A DNA stretch of 64,000 nucleotides from Dongia sedimenti (GTDB taxonomy: Bacteria > Pseudomonadota > Alphaproteobacteria > Dongiales > Dongiaceae), in the NCBI GenBank assembly GCA_030715195.1, contig JAUYVI010000005.1:496001-560000 (forward strand), in the 5' to 3' direction. Positions 1 to 9,173 of this stretch are shown piece after piece; the stretch's first letter is position 1, and the number at the start of each line of letters is the position of its first letter. The position numbers and the translations under genes were made by a program. The notes under the pieces were generated by a model. That model did no database searches, had not been told where the DNA came from, and saw only the letters and a list, made by a program, of their open reading frames with translations.

Positions 1-2237
1 TGCAGATCGGCTTCGACAGCGTCTTGCTCGAAGGCATGACCACCGAGGGCCTGACCGGAAGGTTCACCGCGGAGCAGGCTCTGCAGAAGCTGCTGGCGGG
101 CAAGGGCCTCGATTACCGCTTCACCGATCCCCGCACCGTGACGCTCGCCGCCTCCGCCGGTGGACAGCAATCCCAGCTCGTGACGTCGCTGCCGCCGATC
201 GAGGTCACGGCGGGCAGCGGCGGCGTGATCCAGTCGAAAGGCTATACCGGCGTCAGCTCTGCCACCGGCGCTAAGACCGACACGCCCTTCATCGAGACGC
301 CGCAATCGATCTCTTCCGTCACCGAGACCCAGCTCGAGGATCGCAACCCGCAGGACTTGCCCGATGCCATCGCCTATACGCCGGGCGCCAGGATCGATGC
401 CTACGGCACCGATCCGCGCTTCGATTCCTTCTTTGTGCGCGGCTTCAACGTCACCAATACCGGGGTCTTCCGCGACAATCTGCGCCAGCCGGTCGCGGGC
501 TACGGCTATTTCGTGACCGAGCCCTATGGCATCGAAGGCATCTCGATCCTGCGCGGTCCTTCTTCAGCACTTTACGGCGCGACCGGCGCCGGCGGCCTCT
601 ACAACGTCATTACCAAGCGCCCGACCGACGAGCCGCAGCATGAAGTACAGGCGCAGTTCGGCAGCGATGACCGCTATCAGGGCCAGTTCGATCTCTCCGG
701 CCCGGTGAGCGAGGACAAGTCCGTGCTCTACCGCGTGACCGGCCTCGGCCGTGTCGCTGATACCGAGTTCGACTCCGTTCCCGACGATCGTGCCTTCATC
801 GCCCCGGCATTGACCTGGAAGCCGAACGACAACACCAAGATGACCTTCCTCGCGGAATATGCGCGCTCGATGACCGGCGGCAATCCGGCCTATTACAACG
901 ACCGCTATGGCCACGTGTCCAAGTTCGAAGCCGGCGATCCGGCCTTCGGCGACCTCACCCACGATCAGGGACGGTTCGGCTGGGAGTTCGAGCACACCGT
1001 GAACGACACGTTCACCATCCGCCAGAACATGCGCTACTCGATCCAGGATATCCGCGCCGAATACGTCTACACCTTCAACGGCGCGCAACACGCGCTCGAT
1101 CCCAACCTGGTCGATCGCGGCACCGGCCTCGACGACCAGCTCCTGCATTCGGTCAGCGTCGACAACCAGGTCGAGACCCGGGTCGAGACGGGTCCTCTCG
1201 ATCACACCCTGCTGACCGGCGTCGACGTCACCTGGATCGACTATCGCTACCTCACCGGGTCGGGCGCGGCGCCGGCCCTCGTCCTCTCCGATCCCAATTA
1301 CGGCGAATCGATCGACACGCCGGAGCTGACCGCGCGTACCGACCAGACCCAGGTCCAGACCGGTGTCTATATCCAGGATCAGATTCGCTTCGACGATGCC
1401 GTGATCCTGACGCTCGGCGGCCGCCATGACTGGGTCACCACCGATACCAGCAACACCGATCTCACGACCTCGGATACCGACCGGATCAAGCAGACCGACC
1501 GGAAGTTTTCCGGCCGCGTGGGCCTCACCTACAAGACCCCGTTCGGGATCGCGCCCTATGCCAGTTTCTCGACGGCCTTCTCGCCGAACGTCGGCATCAA
1601 CAACACGACCGGCCAGCCGTTCAAGCCGACCACCAGCGTGCAGGAGGAGGTCGGCATCAAATACCTGACGCCCGACCAGCGCGTCATGATCACCGCGGCG
1701 GTGTTCAACATCGACCAGAAGAACGGCCTCTTCTACGAGGTGATCAGCGGCGTCAACACCCAGGTCCAGCGCGGCAAGCTACGCTCCCAAGGCGCGGAAT
1801 TCGAGGCCACCGCCACCCTCGGCAACGGCCTCTCCCTGACCGGCTCATATACATATACAGAGCTCAAGATCCGCGAAGGCACGCCGGGCACGGTCGGCAA
1901 TTTCGTCTCCGGCGTGCCGAAACACATGGCCGCGGGCTGGATTCATTATGCGCTGCCGGATGACAGCGCCCTCGCCGGTTTTGCGTTCGGCTTCGGCGCC
2001 CGCTACATCGGCAGCAATTATGGCGACGACATCAATTCGCTGAAGAACGATGACCGGGTGTTGTTCGACGCCTCGGCCAGCTACGATCTCGGCACGCTAG
2101 CGCCGAAGCTGGATGGGGTCTCGTTCCAGGTGAATGCGACCAACCTCGCCGACCGCCGCGACACGACCTGCACTTCGGGCTATTGCTATCTCGACCCCGG
2201 CCGCTCGGTGATCGGATCGCTGAAATTCGACTGGTGA
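1..2237 (+). CDS. TonB-dependent siderophore receptor (5' end outside window)
   Basis: Outer-membrane receptor that imports a ferric siderophore using TonB-ExbBD energy. The frame is open from base 3, so the true start lies upstream. The first ~45 visible residues look like the second half of an STN (secretin/TonB short N-terminal) domain, which usually marks receptors that signal to a FecR/FecI-type regulator. A plug domain follows (IETPQSISSVTETQLEDRNP, then the RGFNV and ILRGPSSALYGATGAGG stretches), then a beta-barrel with many alternating aromatic segments. The protein ends in the aromatic residue W, as outer-membrane barrels do, and the C-terminal CTSGYCYLDPGRSV stretch is typical of FhuA/ferrichrome-like receptors. 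Ligand is not determinable from sequence. Convergent with the arc operon; no clear terminator is seen in the 29-base gap. Confidence 0.93.
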   Translation, partial: QIGFDSVLLEGMTTEGLTGRFTAEQALQKLLAGKGLDYRFTDPRTVTLAASAGGQQSQLVTSLPPIEVTAGSGGVIQSKGYTGVSSATGAKTDTPFIETPQSISSVTETQLEDRNPQDLPDAIAYTPGARIDAYGTDPRFDSFFVRGFNVTNTGVFRDNLRQPVAGYGYFVTEPYGIEGISILRGPSSALYGATGAGGLYNVITKRPTDEPQHEVQAQFGSDDRYQGQFDLSGPVSEDKSVLYRVTGLGRVADTEFDSVPDDRAFIAPALTWKPNDNTKMTFLAEYARSMTGGNPAYYNDRYGHVSKFEAGDPAFGDLTHDQGRFGWEFEHTVNDTFTIRQNMRYSIQDIRAEYVYTFNGAQHALDPNLVDRGTGLDDQLLHSVSVDNQVETRVETGPLDHTLLTGVDVTWIDYRYLTGSGAAPALVLSDPNYGESIDTPELTARTDQTQVQTGVYIQDQIRFDDAVILTLGGRHDWVTTDTSNTDLTTSDTDRIKQTDRKFSGRVGLTYKTPFGIAPYASFSTAFSPNVGINNTTGQPFKPTTSVQEEVGIKYLTPDQRVMITAAVFNIDQKNGLFYEVISGVNTQVQRGKLRSQGAEFEATATLGNGLSLTGSYTYTELKIREGTPGTVGNFVSGVPKHMAAGWIHYALPDDSALAGFAFGFGARYIGSNYGDDINSLKNDDRVLFDASASYDLGTLAPKLDGVSFQVNATNLADRRDTTCTSGYCYLDPGRSVIGSLKFDW

Positions 2238-2266
2238 CGGGCCGTTTCCTCTGGCGTGTCCCTGGG

Positions 2267-3181
2267 TTAGGCCTTGGACTCGATCTGCGTGCCGCCATCG
2301 CCACGCAGCAGCACGACCGCATCCTGCAGCTTGCCGATCGCGGCCGATTTTCCGGTGGCTTCGACGAAGCCCGCCGCGGCTTCCACCTTCGGGCCCATCG
2401 AGCCCGACGCGAAATCCTGCTCCCGCAAGCTCTCCGGCGTCGTGCGTCGGATCGCATGCGCCTCGGCCGTGCCGTAGCCGGCATAGACCGCGTCCACGTC
2501 GGTCAGCAGCAGCAGCTTGTCGGCGCCGAGCGTGCCGGCGAGCAGCGCCGAGGCGAGATCCTTGTCGACCACCGCCTCGATGCCCTTCAGCGCGCCCATG
2601 GAATCGCGGGTCACCGGGATGCCGCCGCCGCCGGTGCAGATCAGGATCGCACCATGGCCGGAGAGCAGGGCGATCTCGGGTGCTTCCAGGATCTCCATCG
2701 GCTTCGGGCTGGCGACCACGCGGCGCCAATGGGTGCCGTCGGGCGCCACGGTCCAGCCCCGTGCCGCAGCGAGCTTCTTGGCCGTGGCTTCGTCATAGAC
2801 CGGGCCGATCGGCTTGCTCGGCTTGAGGAAGGCGGGATCCGACGCCTCCACCACCGACTGGGTCAGCAGGGTGGCGAACAGCTTCTGCTCGGGCAGCGCG
2901 TTCCGCAGCTCCTGCTCGATCATGTAGCCGATCATGCCCTCGCTCTCGGCGCCGAGCACGTCCAGCGGATACTGCCCGTCGATCGGCCCGGCGGCGGATT
3001 GCAGCGCCAGCAGGCCGACTTGCGGGCCGTTGCCATGGGTGACGATCAGGCGGTGCCCGGCGCGCACGATCTCGGCCAGGGCCATGGCCGCGGTCCAGAC
3101 ATTGGCGCGCTGGTTCTCCGCCGAGAGCTTCTCGCCGCGCTTCAGGAGCGCATTGCCGCCGAGGGCCGCCACCACCAACAT
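2267..3181 (-). CDS. arcC: Carbamate kinase, last step of the arginine deiminase pathway
   Basis: Transfers phosphate from carbamoyl phosphate to ADP, giving ATP, CO2 and ammonia. At 304 residues it has the normal family length. Visible family motifs are AALGGNALLKRGE at the N-terminus, THGNGPQVGLLALQ (carbamate/carbamoyl-phosphate site), LICTGGGGIPV and VDKDLASALLA. It is the fourth gene of the minus-strand arcD-arcA-arcB-arcC operon, and its ATG lies 4 bases after the arcB stop, so translation is probably coupled. Its presence next to an ornithine carbamoyltransferase and an arginine deiminase shows that the pathway runs in the catabolic, ATP-forming direction. Confidence 0.95.
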   Translation of the reverse strand: MLVVAALGGNALLKRGEKLSAENQRANVWTAAMALAEIVRAGHRLIVTHGNGPQVGLLALQSAAGPIDGQYPLDVLGAESEGMIGYMIEQELRNALPEQKLFATLLTQSVVEASDPAFLKPSKPIGPVYDEATAKKLAAARGWTVAPDGTHWRRVVASPKPMEILEAPEIALLSGHGAILICTGGGGIPVTRDSMGALKGIEAVVDKDLASALLAGTLGADKLLLLTDVDAVYAGYGTAEAHAIRRTTPESLREQDFASGSMGPKVEAAAGFVEATGKSAAIGKLQDAVVLLRGDGGTQIESKA

Positions 3182-3185
3182 GGCG

Positions 3186-4187
3186 TCAATTCCCCAAGGT
3201 CGCGACCAGGATGGCCTTGATCGTGTGCATGCGGTTCTCCGCCTCGTCGAACACGATCGAGGCCGGGGATTCGAACACCTCTTCGCTCACTTCCATGCAG
3301 TCGATGCCGTACTTCTTCTGGATATCGGCGCCGACCTCGGTCTCGGTGTTGTGGAAGGCGGGCAGGCAATGCATGAACTTGGCGAAGGGATTGCCGGTCG
3401 CCCGCATCAATTCCGAGGTCACGCGGTACGGCGTCAGCAGCTTGATGCGCTCGGCCCAGATGCTGTCCGGCTCGCCCATGGAGACCCAGACGTCGGTGTA
3501 GAGGAAGTCCGCGCCGGCCACCGCTTCCCGCGGATCTTCGAACAGCCGGAACTTGCCGCCGTTCTTGGCGGCAAGCCCGTCGACATGATCGAGGAACGCA
3601 CGGTCGGGCCAGAGCGCCTTGGGCGCGGCGATCCGCATGTCGATCCCGACCTTGGCGGCGCCGATCGCGAGCGAGAGCGCGACGTTGTCGCGTCCATCGC
3701 CGAGGAAGGTGACCGCCAGGTCGGAGAGATGCTTGTGGGTGAACTCCCGCATGGTCATGAAGTCGGCGAGGATCTGGGTCGGATGGGCTTCGTCGGTGAG
3801 CCCGTTATAGACCGGCACGCCGGCATAGGCGGCGAGCTCCTCGGCGGTCTTCTGGCCGAAACCGCGATACTCGATCGCGTCATAGACCCGGCCCAGCACC
3901 CGCGCGGAGTCCTTCATCGATTCCTTATGGCCGATATGGCTGCCGCCGGGCCCGAGGAAGGTCACATGGGCGCCCTGGTCATAGGCCGCGACCTCGAAGC
4001 CGGTGCGGGTGCGGGTCGAATCCTTCTCGAAGATCAGCGCGATGTTCTTGCCCTTGAGGCGCTGCTGCTCGAAGCCGCCGCGCTTCGCGGTCTTCAGATC
4101 GACGGAAAGCTGCAGCAGATAGCGGATCTCCTGGGGCGTGAAATCGTCCAGGGTCAGCACGCTGCGGCCGCGCAGGTTGATGGGCAT
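3186..4187 (-). CDS. arcB: Ornithine carbamoyltransferase, catabolic
   Basis: In this operon it phosphorolyses citrulline to ornithine and carbamoyl phosphate. The 333-residue product carries the carbamoyl-phosphate motif [13 protein letters not shown], the HPTQ motif, and the ornithine loop [10 protein letters not shown], all intact. I chose the ATG at 4187 over an in-frame start at 4238 because a good AGGAG sits just upstream (minus strand CAGGAGACCCAAC-ATG) and the protein then begins MPINLRGRS as in relatives. It lies between arcA (14-base gap) and arcC (4-base gap). The catabolic role is inferred from the operon; the sequence alone does not separate anabolic from catabolic enzymes. Confidence 0.94.
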   Translation of the reverse strand: MPINLRGRSVLTLDDFTPQEIRYLLQLSVDLKTAKRGGFEQQRLKGKNIALIFEKDSTRTRTGFEVAAYDQGAHVTFLGPGGSHIGHKESMKDSARVLGRVYDAIEYRGFGQKTAEELAAYAGVPVYNGLTDEAHPTQILADFMTMREFTHKHLSDLAVTFLGDGRDNVALSLAIGAAKVGIDMRIAAPKALWPDRAFLDHVDGLAAKNGGKFRLFEDPREAVAGADFLYTDVWVSMGEPDSIWAERIKLLTPYRVTSELMRATGNPFAKFMHCLPAFHNTETEVGADIQKKYGIDCMEVSEEVFESPASIVFDEAENRMHTIKAILVATLGN

Positions 4188-4201
4188 GTTGGGTCTCCTG
4201 A

Positions 4202-5443
4202 TTAAATCGGGTCGCGGATCAGCGGGCAGGTCATGCAATGACCGCCGCCGCGGCCGCGTCCCAGTTCCGAGCCTTCGATGGTGATGACCTCGATGCCGGC
4301 GTGACGCAGTTTGGTGTTGGTGTAGACGTTGCGGTCATAGCCGATGACCACGCCGGGCTCGACCGCGACCACGTTGTTGCCGTCGTCCCATTGCTCGCGC
4401 TCGGCCTCGTAGCTGTCGCCGCCGGTCGAGACCAGGCGGAGCTCTTTCAGGGCCAGCGCCTCCTTGACCACTTCGGTGAAGGTCTTGCTCTCCTCGACGA
4501 TCTCGAGCGCGTCGGCGGTCTTGCCGGGCCGGAGGCTGAAGCTGCGGATCCGGTCCACCACCTGCGGATAAAGCGTCGCGAGATCGGGGGCGCAGAAGGT
4601 GAAGATCGTGTCCAGATGCATGAAGCTGCGGTCGCGCGGCATCAGCGCGCCGATCACGCGCTCGGCCGCACCCTTGGCGAACAGGCGCTTCGCGAGCGCC
4701 GCCACCATCTGCGGGGTCGAACGCTCGCCCATGCCGATCAGAACCACGCCGCGGCCGACCGGCATCACGTCGCCACCTTCGAGGCTGGGGAAGCCGGTCG
4801 GGGAATCGTCGATGTCCCACCAGGTCTCGAACTTCGCGCCCTTGAAACGCGGGTGGAAGCGATAGACCGCGGCGACATTGGCGGCTTCCGGACGGCGCGC
4901 CGGCCAGAACATCGGGTTGACCGAGACGCCGCCATAGATCCAGCAGGAGGTGTCGCGGGTGAACAGCTGGTTGGGCAGCGGCGGCAGCAGGAAATCCTGC
5001 GGCTCGAGCGTGCGGGCCAACAGGCCCTGCGGCGGCTGCGGGAACTCGGCGCGGGTGATGCCGCCGATCAGGTGATGCGACAGCCAGTCGGCCGGCACTT
5101 CATTCAGCCAGGCGCGCAGGTCCTGCGCCACGTCGGCGCCGACCGCGCCGGGCGCCAGGCGGCGGTCGAGCAGCCAGGCCCGCGCCTCCGGAATCGCCAG
5201 GGTCTCGGCCAGCATGGTGCCGAAGTCGCGCACGGTGACGCCGCGCTCGCGCAGGGCATCGACGAAGGCGTCATGCTCCTGCCGGGCCTTCTTCACCCAG
5301 AGCACGTCGTCGAACAGCAGCCCGCGGCAATTCTCCGGGGTGAGGCGCTGCAGGCTCAAGTCCGGCCGGTGCACCATCACCTCGCGCAGGCGGCCGGTTT
5401 CCGAATGAACGCCGAGTTCGGTCATGACTTGCTTCGCTTCCAT
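4202..5443 (-). CDS. arcA: Arginine deiminase
   Basis: Hydrolyses arginine to citrulline and ammonia, the entry step of the pathway. The 413-residue protein matches the usual length of about 410. It shows the N-terminal [14 protein letters not shown] motif, the [12 protein letters not shown] segment, [21 protein letters not shown], and the C-terminal [18 protein letters not shown] stretch, in which the Cys directly after His is the catalytic nucleophile in this family. A second possible ATG 18 bases downstream (at 5425, MTELGVHSE) is nearly as plausible because neither start has a strong ribosome binding site. It starts 9 bases after the arcD stop, so the two are almost certainly co-transcribed. 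Confidence 0.96.
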   Translation of the reverse strand: MEAKQVMTELGVHSETGRLREVMVHRPDLSLQRLTPENCRGLLFDDVLWVKKARQEHDAFVDALRERGVTVRDFGTMLAETLAIPEARAWLLDRRLAPGAVGADVAQDLRAWLNEVPADWLSHHLIGGITRAEFPQPPQGLLARTLEPQDFLLPPLPNQLFTRDTSCWIYGGVSVNPMFWPARRPEAANVAAVYRFHPRFKGAKFETWWDIDDSPTGFPSLEGGDVMPVGRGVVLIGMGERSTPQMVAALAKRLFAKGAAERVIGALMPRDRSFMHLDTIFTFCAPDLATLYPQVVDRIRSFSLRPGKTADALEIVEESKTFTEVVKEALALKELRLVSTGGDSYEAEREQWDDGNNVVAVEPGVVIGYDRNVYTNTKLRHAGIEVITIEGSELGRGRGGGHCMTCPLIRDPI

Positions 5444-5452
5444 GATGCGGGT

Positions 5453-6919
5453 TCAGAGCGGGCTGATGATGCCGGCCCAGACGTCGTAGCCGGCCCAGAT
5501 CGCGGCCACCAGCAGGCCTGCGGCGAGCACGGCCTCGGCCGGGTGGAACAGGCGCTGCCCGGCTTCGCGGCGCGCGATCACATGGGCGACGATGCCGGGC
5601 GCATAGAGCATCGCGCACATGAAGAGATAGGCCGGGCCTGCGGCATAAACCAGCCAGCAGCCATAGACCGTCGCCACCAGGCCCGCCACCAGGCCGAGGC
5701 TGCGATTTTCGCCGGCGCCATAGCTTTCGCCGGTGAGCGCGAGCTTCAGCGCATAGGCGCCGGAGAAGACATAGGGCACCAGGATCGCGGTCGAGGCGAT
5801 GTAGTACAGCGCCTGATAGGTGCTCTGCGAGTAGAGCGTCACGAACAGGAACACCTGCACCAGCGCATTGGTGATCCAGAGCGCGCTCGCCGGCGAGCCG
5901 GTCGCATTGTCGGTCGCGAACAGGCGCGGCAGGGTCTGGCGCTTGGCGGCGACGTTGGCGATCTCGGCGGCGAACAGGGTCCAGCTGAGGAACGCGCCGC
6001 AGACCGAAACCACGACCGCGATGTTGACCAGCACGGCGCCCCAGGGCCCGACCACATGCTCCAGCACCCCGGCCATGGAGGGATTCTGCAGGCCGGCCAA
6101 TTCCGGCCGCTGCATGACGCCGAGCGAAAGCAGCGAGACCAGGGCGTAGAGGCCGAGGCAGGTCAGAAAGCCGGCAATCGTGGCGGCGCCGATGTCGCGG
6201 CGGCGCTCGGCACGCGAGGAAACGACGCTGGCGCCCTCGATGCCGATGAACACCCAGAGCGTCACCAGCATGGTGGACTTCACCTGGTCGAGCAGGCCGC
6301 CCAGCGAGCCGTCGGCCGGGCCGCTGAAATCCATCGAGAACACGTCGAGCTTGAAGGCGACCGCCGCGACCGCGATGAACAGCACGATCGGCGCGATCTT
6401 GGCGACGGTGGTGATCACATTGACGAATGCCGCCTGGCGGACGCCGGAGAGAATCAGGAAATGCACGGCCCAGAGCAGCACCGAGGCGCCGAGCACCGCC
6501 TGCCAGGTGTTGCCGTCGCCGAAGAACGGGAAGAAATAGGACAGCGCCGAGAACACCAGAACCGCATAGGAGACGTTGCCGATCCAGGCCGAGAGCCAAT
6601 AGCCCCAGGCGGCGTTGAAGCCGATGAAGGGGCCGAAGCCGGCCTGGGCATAGGCATAAGGCCCGGCATCGAGGTCGGGCTTGCGCATCGAGAGGCTCTG
6701 GTAGACGAAGACCAGCGCCAGCATGCCGATTGCGGTGATGCCCCAGCCGATCAGGATGGCGAGCGGTCCGGCCGCGTTCGCCATGTCGTGCGGCAGGCCG
6801 AACACGCCGGACCCGATCATCGATCCGATGACCAGGGCGGTCAGCGCGCCGAGGCGCAGCTTGCGCGGGGCCGAAGTTCCGGCAGCCGGCACGGCGGTGT
6901 TGACGGTGGTCGAGGACAT
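5453..6919 (-). CDS. arcD: Arginine/ornithine antiporter
   Basis: Inner-membrane APC-superfamily exchanger that brings in arginine and exports ornithine, so the deiminase pathway runs at no transport cost. The 488-residue product shows about 12 hydrophobic segments and the family signature near the N-terminus (ALVIGSMIGSGVFGLPHDMA). The ATG at 6919 is preceded by GGAGGA (minus strand CTCGGAGGAAGCC-ATG), which decides it over longer in-frame starts. First gene of the arc operon; an FNR-type box lies about 67-80 bases upstream of its start codon. The C-terminal segment has a short run of aromatic residues but nothing broken. Confidence 0.92.
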   Translation of the reverse strand: MSSTTVNTAVPAAGTSAPRKLRLGALTALVIGSMIGSGVFGLPHDMANAAGPLAILIGWGITAIGMLALVFVYQSLSMRKPDLDAGPYAYAQAGFGPFIGFNAAWGYWLSAWIGNVSYAVLVFSALSYFFPFFGDGNTWQAVLGASVLLWAVHFLILSGVRQAAFVNVITTVAKIAPIVLFIAVAAVAFKLDVFSMDFSGPADGSLGGLLDQVKSTMLVTLWVFIGIEGASVVSSRAERRRDIGAATIAGFLTCLGLYALVSLLSLGVMQRPELAGLQNPSMAGVLEHVVGPWGAVLVNIAVVVSVCGAFLSWTLFAAEIANVAAKRQTLPRLFATDNATGSPASALWITNALVQVFLFVTLYSQSTYQALYYIASTAILVPYVFSGAYALKLALTGESYGAGENRSLGLVAGLVATVYGCWLVYAAGPAYLFMCAMLYAPGIVAHVIARREAGQRLFHPAEAVLAAGLLVAAIWAGYDVWAGIISPL

Positions 6920-6985
6920 GGCTTCCTCCGAGGGGTTCACGCGGGTTACGTTGACGCAACCTGCGCCGCCGCACGGAAGGCCGCT

Positions 6986-6999
6986 TTGATCTGGCTCAA
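6986..6999 (-). promoter_or_regulatory. FNR/FixK-type box upstream of the arc operon
   Basis: The plus strand reads TTGATCTGGCTCAA, matching the TTGAT-N4-ATCAA consensus at 9 of 10 defined positions. Its centre is about 74 bases upstream of the arcD start codon, which leaves room for an activator site at -41.5 and a short leader. Oxygen control of arc operons by ANR/FNR proteins is established in Pseudomonas; here it is inferred from the site and the context. The site sits between divergent genes, so it could also affect the gene that starts at 7071. Confidence 0.6.
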
Positions 7000-7070
7000 G
7001 GTCGGCGTTCTTAACGAAAGCGTCATGAGCCGCTGCGGCGCAGCATTCCGGGAAGGGGACCATCGAAGTC

Positions 7071-8174
7071 ATGAAGATTACCGCCATTCGCGCCTATCGC
7101 GTGGAGCTCCCGCTGCATGAGGGCACCTATCGCTGGTCGGGCGGCAATTCCGTCGCCGTCTTCGATTCGACCGTGGTCGCCGTCGAGACCGACGCGGGCA
7201 TCACCGGCTATGGCGAGGTCTGCCCGCTGGGTCCGGCCTATCTCCCCGCATACGCAGAGGGTGCCCGCACCGGCATCCGCGAGATCGGGCCGAAGCTGCT
7301 CGGCCTCGACCCGCGCGATCTCGGCGTCTTGAACCGGCGCATGGATGCGGCCTTGCGCGGGCATCCTTACGTGAAGTCGGCGATCGACGTCGCCTGCTGG
7401 GACATTCTGGGCCAGGCCGCGAACCTGCCGGTGGTCACCCTGCTCGGCGGCCGCTATGGCGAGACCTTCAAGCTCTACCGCGCGATCAGCCAGGAAGCGC
7501 CCGAAGCCATGGCGGCCCGGGTCGGCCAGTATCGCAGCGAGGGCTATTCCAAGTTTCAGCTGAAGGTGGGCGGCGATGCCGACACCGATATCGAGCGCAT
7601 CAAGGCCTGCGCGGCGCAGCTGCAGCGCGGCGACGTGCTGATCGCCGATGCCAATACCGGTTGGCTGATGCACCAGGCGACGCGCGTGGTCGATGCGGTC
7701 AAGGATGTCGATGTCTATATCGAGCAGCCCTGCATGTCCTACGAGGAATGCCGCGCCATCCGCGAGCGCACCCAGCGCCCCTTCATCCTCGACGAGGTGA
7801 TCGATTCCTTAAGCGCGGTGCTGAAGGGCTACGAGGACCGCGCCATGGACGTGATCAACCTGAAGATCTCCAAGGTCGGCGGGCTGACCCGGGCCAAGGA
7901 GATCCGCGATCTCTGCGTCTCTTTGGGCATCGCCATGACCATCGAGGACACCTGGGGCGGCGACATCGCCACCACCGCGATCGCCCATCTCGCCCATTCG
8001 ACGCCGCCGGAGCTGCTGTTCTCGGCGACCGACTTCAACTCCTATGTCACGGTCTCGACCGCCGAGGGTGCGGCACAGCGCAAGCACGGGCTGATGGCCG
8101 CGCCGACCGGGCCGGGCCTCGGCCTCACGCCGCGCATGGACGTGCTGGGCAAGCCGGTCTTCGAGATCAAGTAG
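7071..8174 (+). CDS. Mandelate racemase/muconate lactonizing family protein, possibly a hydroxyproline-type dehydratase or epimerase
   Basis: Enolase-superfamily enzyme of 367 residues. The N-terminal capping domain (about 1-125) begins [15 protein letters not shown], followed by the barrel. Expected catalytic parts are visible: Lys165 in FQLKVGG, metal ligands Asp193 (DANTGW), Glu218 (YIEQPC) and Asp241 (FILDEVI), and Lys268 in KISKVGG. Two lysines on opposite faces fit proton abstraction with racemisation, epimerisation or syn-elimination. The IEQPC and ISKVGG segments and overall layout resemble cis-3-hydroxy-L-proline dehydratases and hydroxyproline-betaine epimerases, but I cannot fix the substrate. 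Note that the usual first Lys of the KxK motif is Gln163 here. It is divergent from arcD, and its stop codon overlaps the convergent eamA-type gene by 8 bases. Confidence 0.85.
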   Translation: MKITAIRAYRVELPLHEGTYRWSGGNSVAVFDSTVVAVETDAGITGYGEVCPLGPAYLPAYAEGARTGIREIGPKLLGLDPRDLGVLNRRMDAALRGHPYVKSAIDVACWDILGQAANLPVVTLLGGRYGETFKLYRAISQEAPEAMAARVGQYRSEGYSKFQLKVGGDADTDIERIKACAAQLQRGDVLIADANTGWLMHQATRVVDAVKDVDVYIEQPCMSYEECRAIRERTQRPFILDEVIDSLSAVLKGYEDRAMDVINLKISKVGGLTRAKEIRDLCVSLGIAMTIEDTWGGDIATTAIAHLAHSTPPELLFSATDFNSYVTVSTAEGAAQRKHGLMAAPTGPGLGLTPRMDVLGKPVFEIK

Positions 8175-9096
8175 CAGCGCGCAGCATCCGCCAGGGCCGC
8201 CCGTCGATCACCGCGAGGCCGCAGCCGATCAGAGCCATGCCGAGGAGCTGATGCGCGCTCACCGCCTCGGCGAGGAAGGCGACGCCCAGCAGCAGCGCGC
8301 TCACCGGAATGAGGAAGGTCACCAGCAGCAGATTGGTGGCGCCGGCCCGGGCGAGAATCCGGAAGAAGATCACATAGGCCAGCGCGGTGCTGAGCAAGGC
8401 GAGGCCGATCAGCGCCGCCCAGACGCCGAGGCTCGGGTTTGCGCCCAGCCAGGGCCGGTCGATCAGCAGCGCCAAAGGCAGGATCAGCACCGAGCTTCCG
8501 GTCAGCTGTCCGGCCGCCACCACCAGCGGCGGCCGGCCGCGGAACCGCCGGCCGAACACGCCGGCGAAGGCGTAGGAGAGCGCCGCCGCCAGCACCGCGA
8601 GCTCGGACAGCAGATGCGTGCCGAGCCCGGCCGCGAGATCGAGGCCGAGCATCAGCGCGACGCCGGCGAGGCCCAGCCCGACGCCGATCAGCTTTGCCGG
8701 CGTGGCGCGCTCGTCGCGGGTGAAGGCATGCGCGACCAGCACGGTGAACAGCGGCGTGGTGGCGTTGAGGATCGAGGCGAGACCGCTGGCGATCGCCTGC
8801 TGGCCCCAGAAGATCAGGCTGAACGGAATCGCGTTGTTCAAGAGTCCCATCAGCAGGAAGTCGCGCCAGAGCAGCGGCTCGACCGGCATGCGCCGGCCGG
8901 TGGCGATCACCAGCAGATGCAGCGCGGCCGCGGCGATGACCACGCGCGCGAGCACGATGGTGAGCGGCGGCAGTTCGGCGACCGCGACCTTGGCGAAGAA
9001 GAACGACCCGCCCCAGACCACGGAAAGCAGGATCAGCAGCAGCCAGTCGCTGCCGGACATGCTGCGGGCGGCGAGGGCGGAACCGGGGCGCGACAT
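8167..9096 (-). CDS. DMT-superfamily exporter (two EamA domains)
   Basis: Inner-membrane protein of 309 residues with about ten hydrophobic helices in two EamA repeats (about 15-145 and 155-290). The first shows the usual [12 protein letters not shown] signature and the second starts near [20 protein letters not shown]. Such proteins export amino acids or other small metabolites; the substrate cannot be predicted. The ATG at 9096 is preceded by GGAG 7 bases upstream, but that sequence lies within the 3' arm of a perfect hairpin (see the site at 9097-9125). Convergent with and overlapping the upstream racemase-family gene by 8 bases. Confidence 0.88.
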   Translation of the reverse strand: MSRPGSALAARSMSGSDWLLLILLSVVWGGSFFFAKVAVAELPPLTIVLARVVIAAAALHLLVIATGRRMPVEPLLWRDFLLMGLLNNAIPFSLIFWGQQAIASGLASILNATTPLFTVLVAHAFTRDERATPAKLIGVGLGLAGVALMLGLDLAAGLGTHLLSELAVLAAALSYAFAGVFGRRFRGRPPLVVAAGQLTGSSVLILPLALLIDRPWLGANPSLGVWAALIGLALLSTALAYVIFFRILARAGATNLLLVTFLIPVSALLLGVAFLAEAVSAHQLLGMALIGCGLAVIDGRPWRMLRAAT

Positions 9097-9125
9097 GTCG
9101 GGACTCCGCTGGAAGGAGTCCCGAC
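9097..9125 (-). promoter_or_regulatory. Perfect 11-bp hairpin covering the ribosome binding site of the exporter gene
   Basis: Arms GTCGGGACTCC and GGAGTCCCGAC, separated by 7 bases, are perfect complements and end directly at the ATG at 9096. In the minus-strand transcript the 3' arm contains the only good Shine-Dalgarno (GGAG), so a folded leader would hide it. This could be translational control, or the palindrome could be a protein-binding operator; the sequence alone does not decide. No U-run follows, so it is not a standard terminator. Confidence 0.6.
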
Positions 9126-9173
9126 TATCGTTGCCCGGATTGTGCCGGAGCTACCCGATTGTTGCGCAGATCG

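Noticed and set aside
4238..7120. 960-codon plus-strand open frame over arcA and arcD
   Set aside because: GC-rich antisense frame of well-recognised arcA and arcD; its translation is rich in His, Gly, Arg, Asp and Ala without domains.
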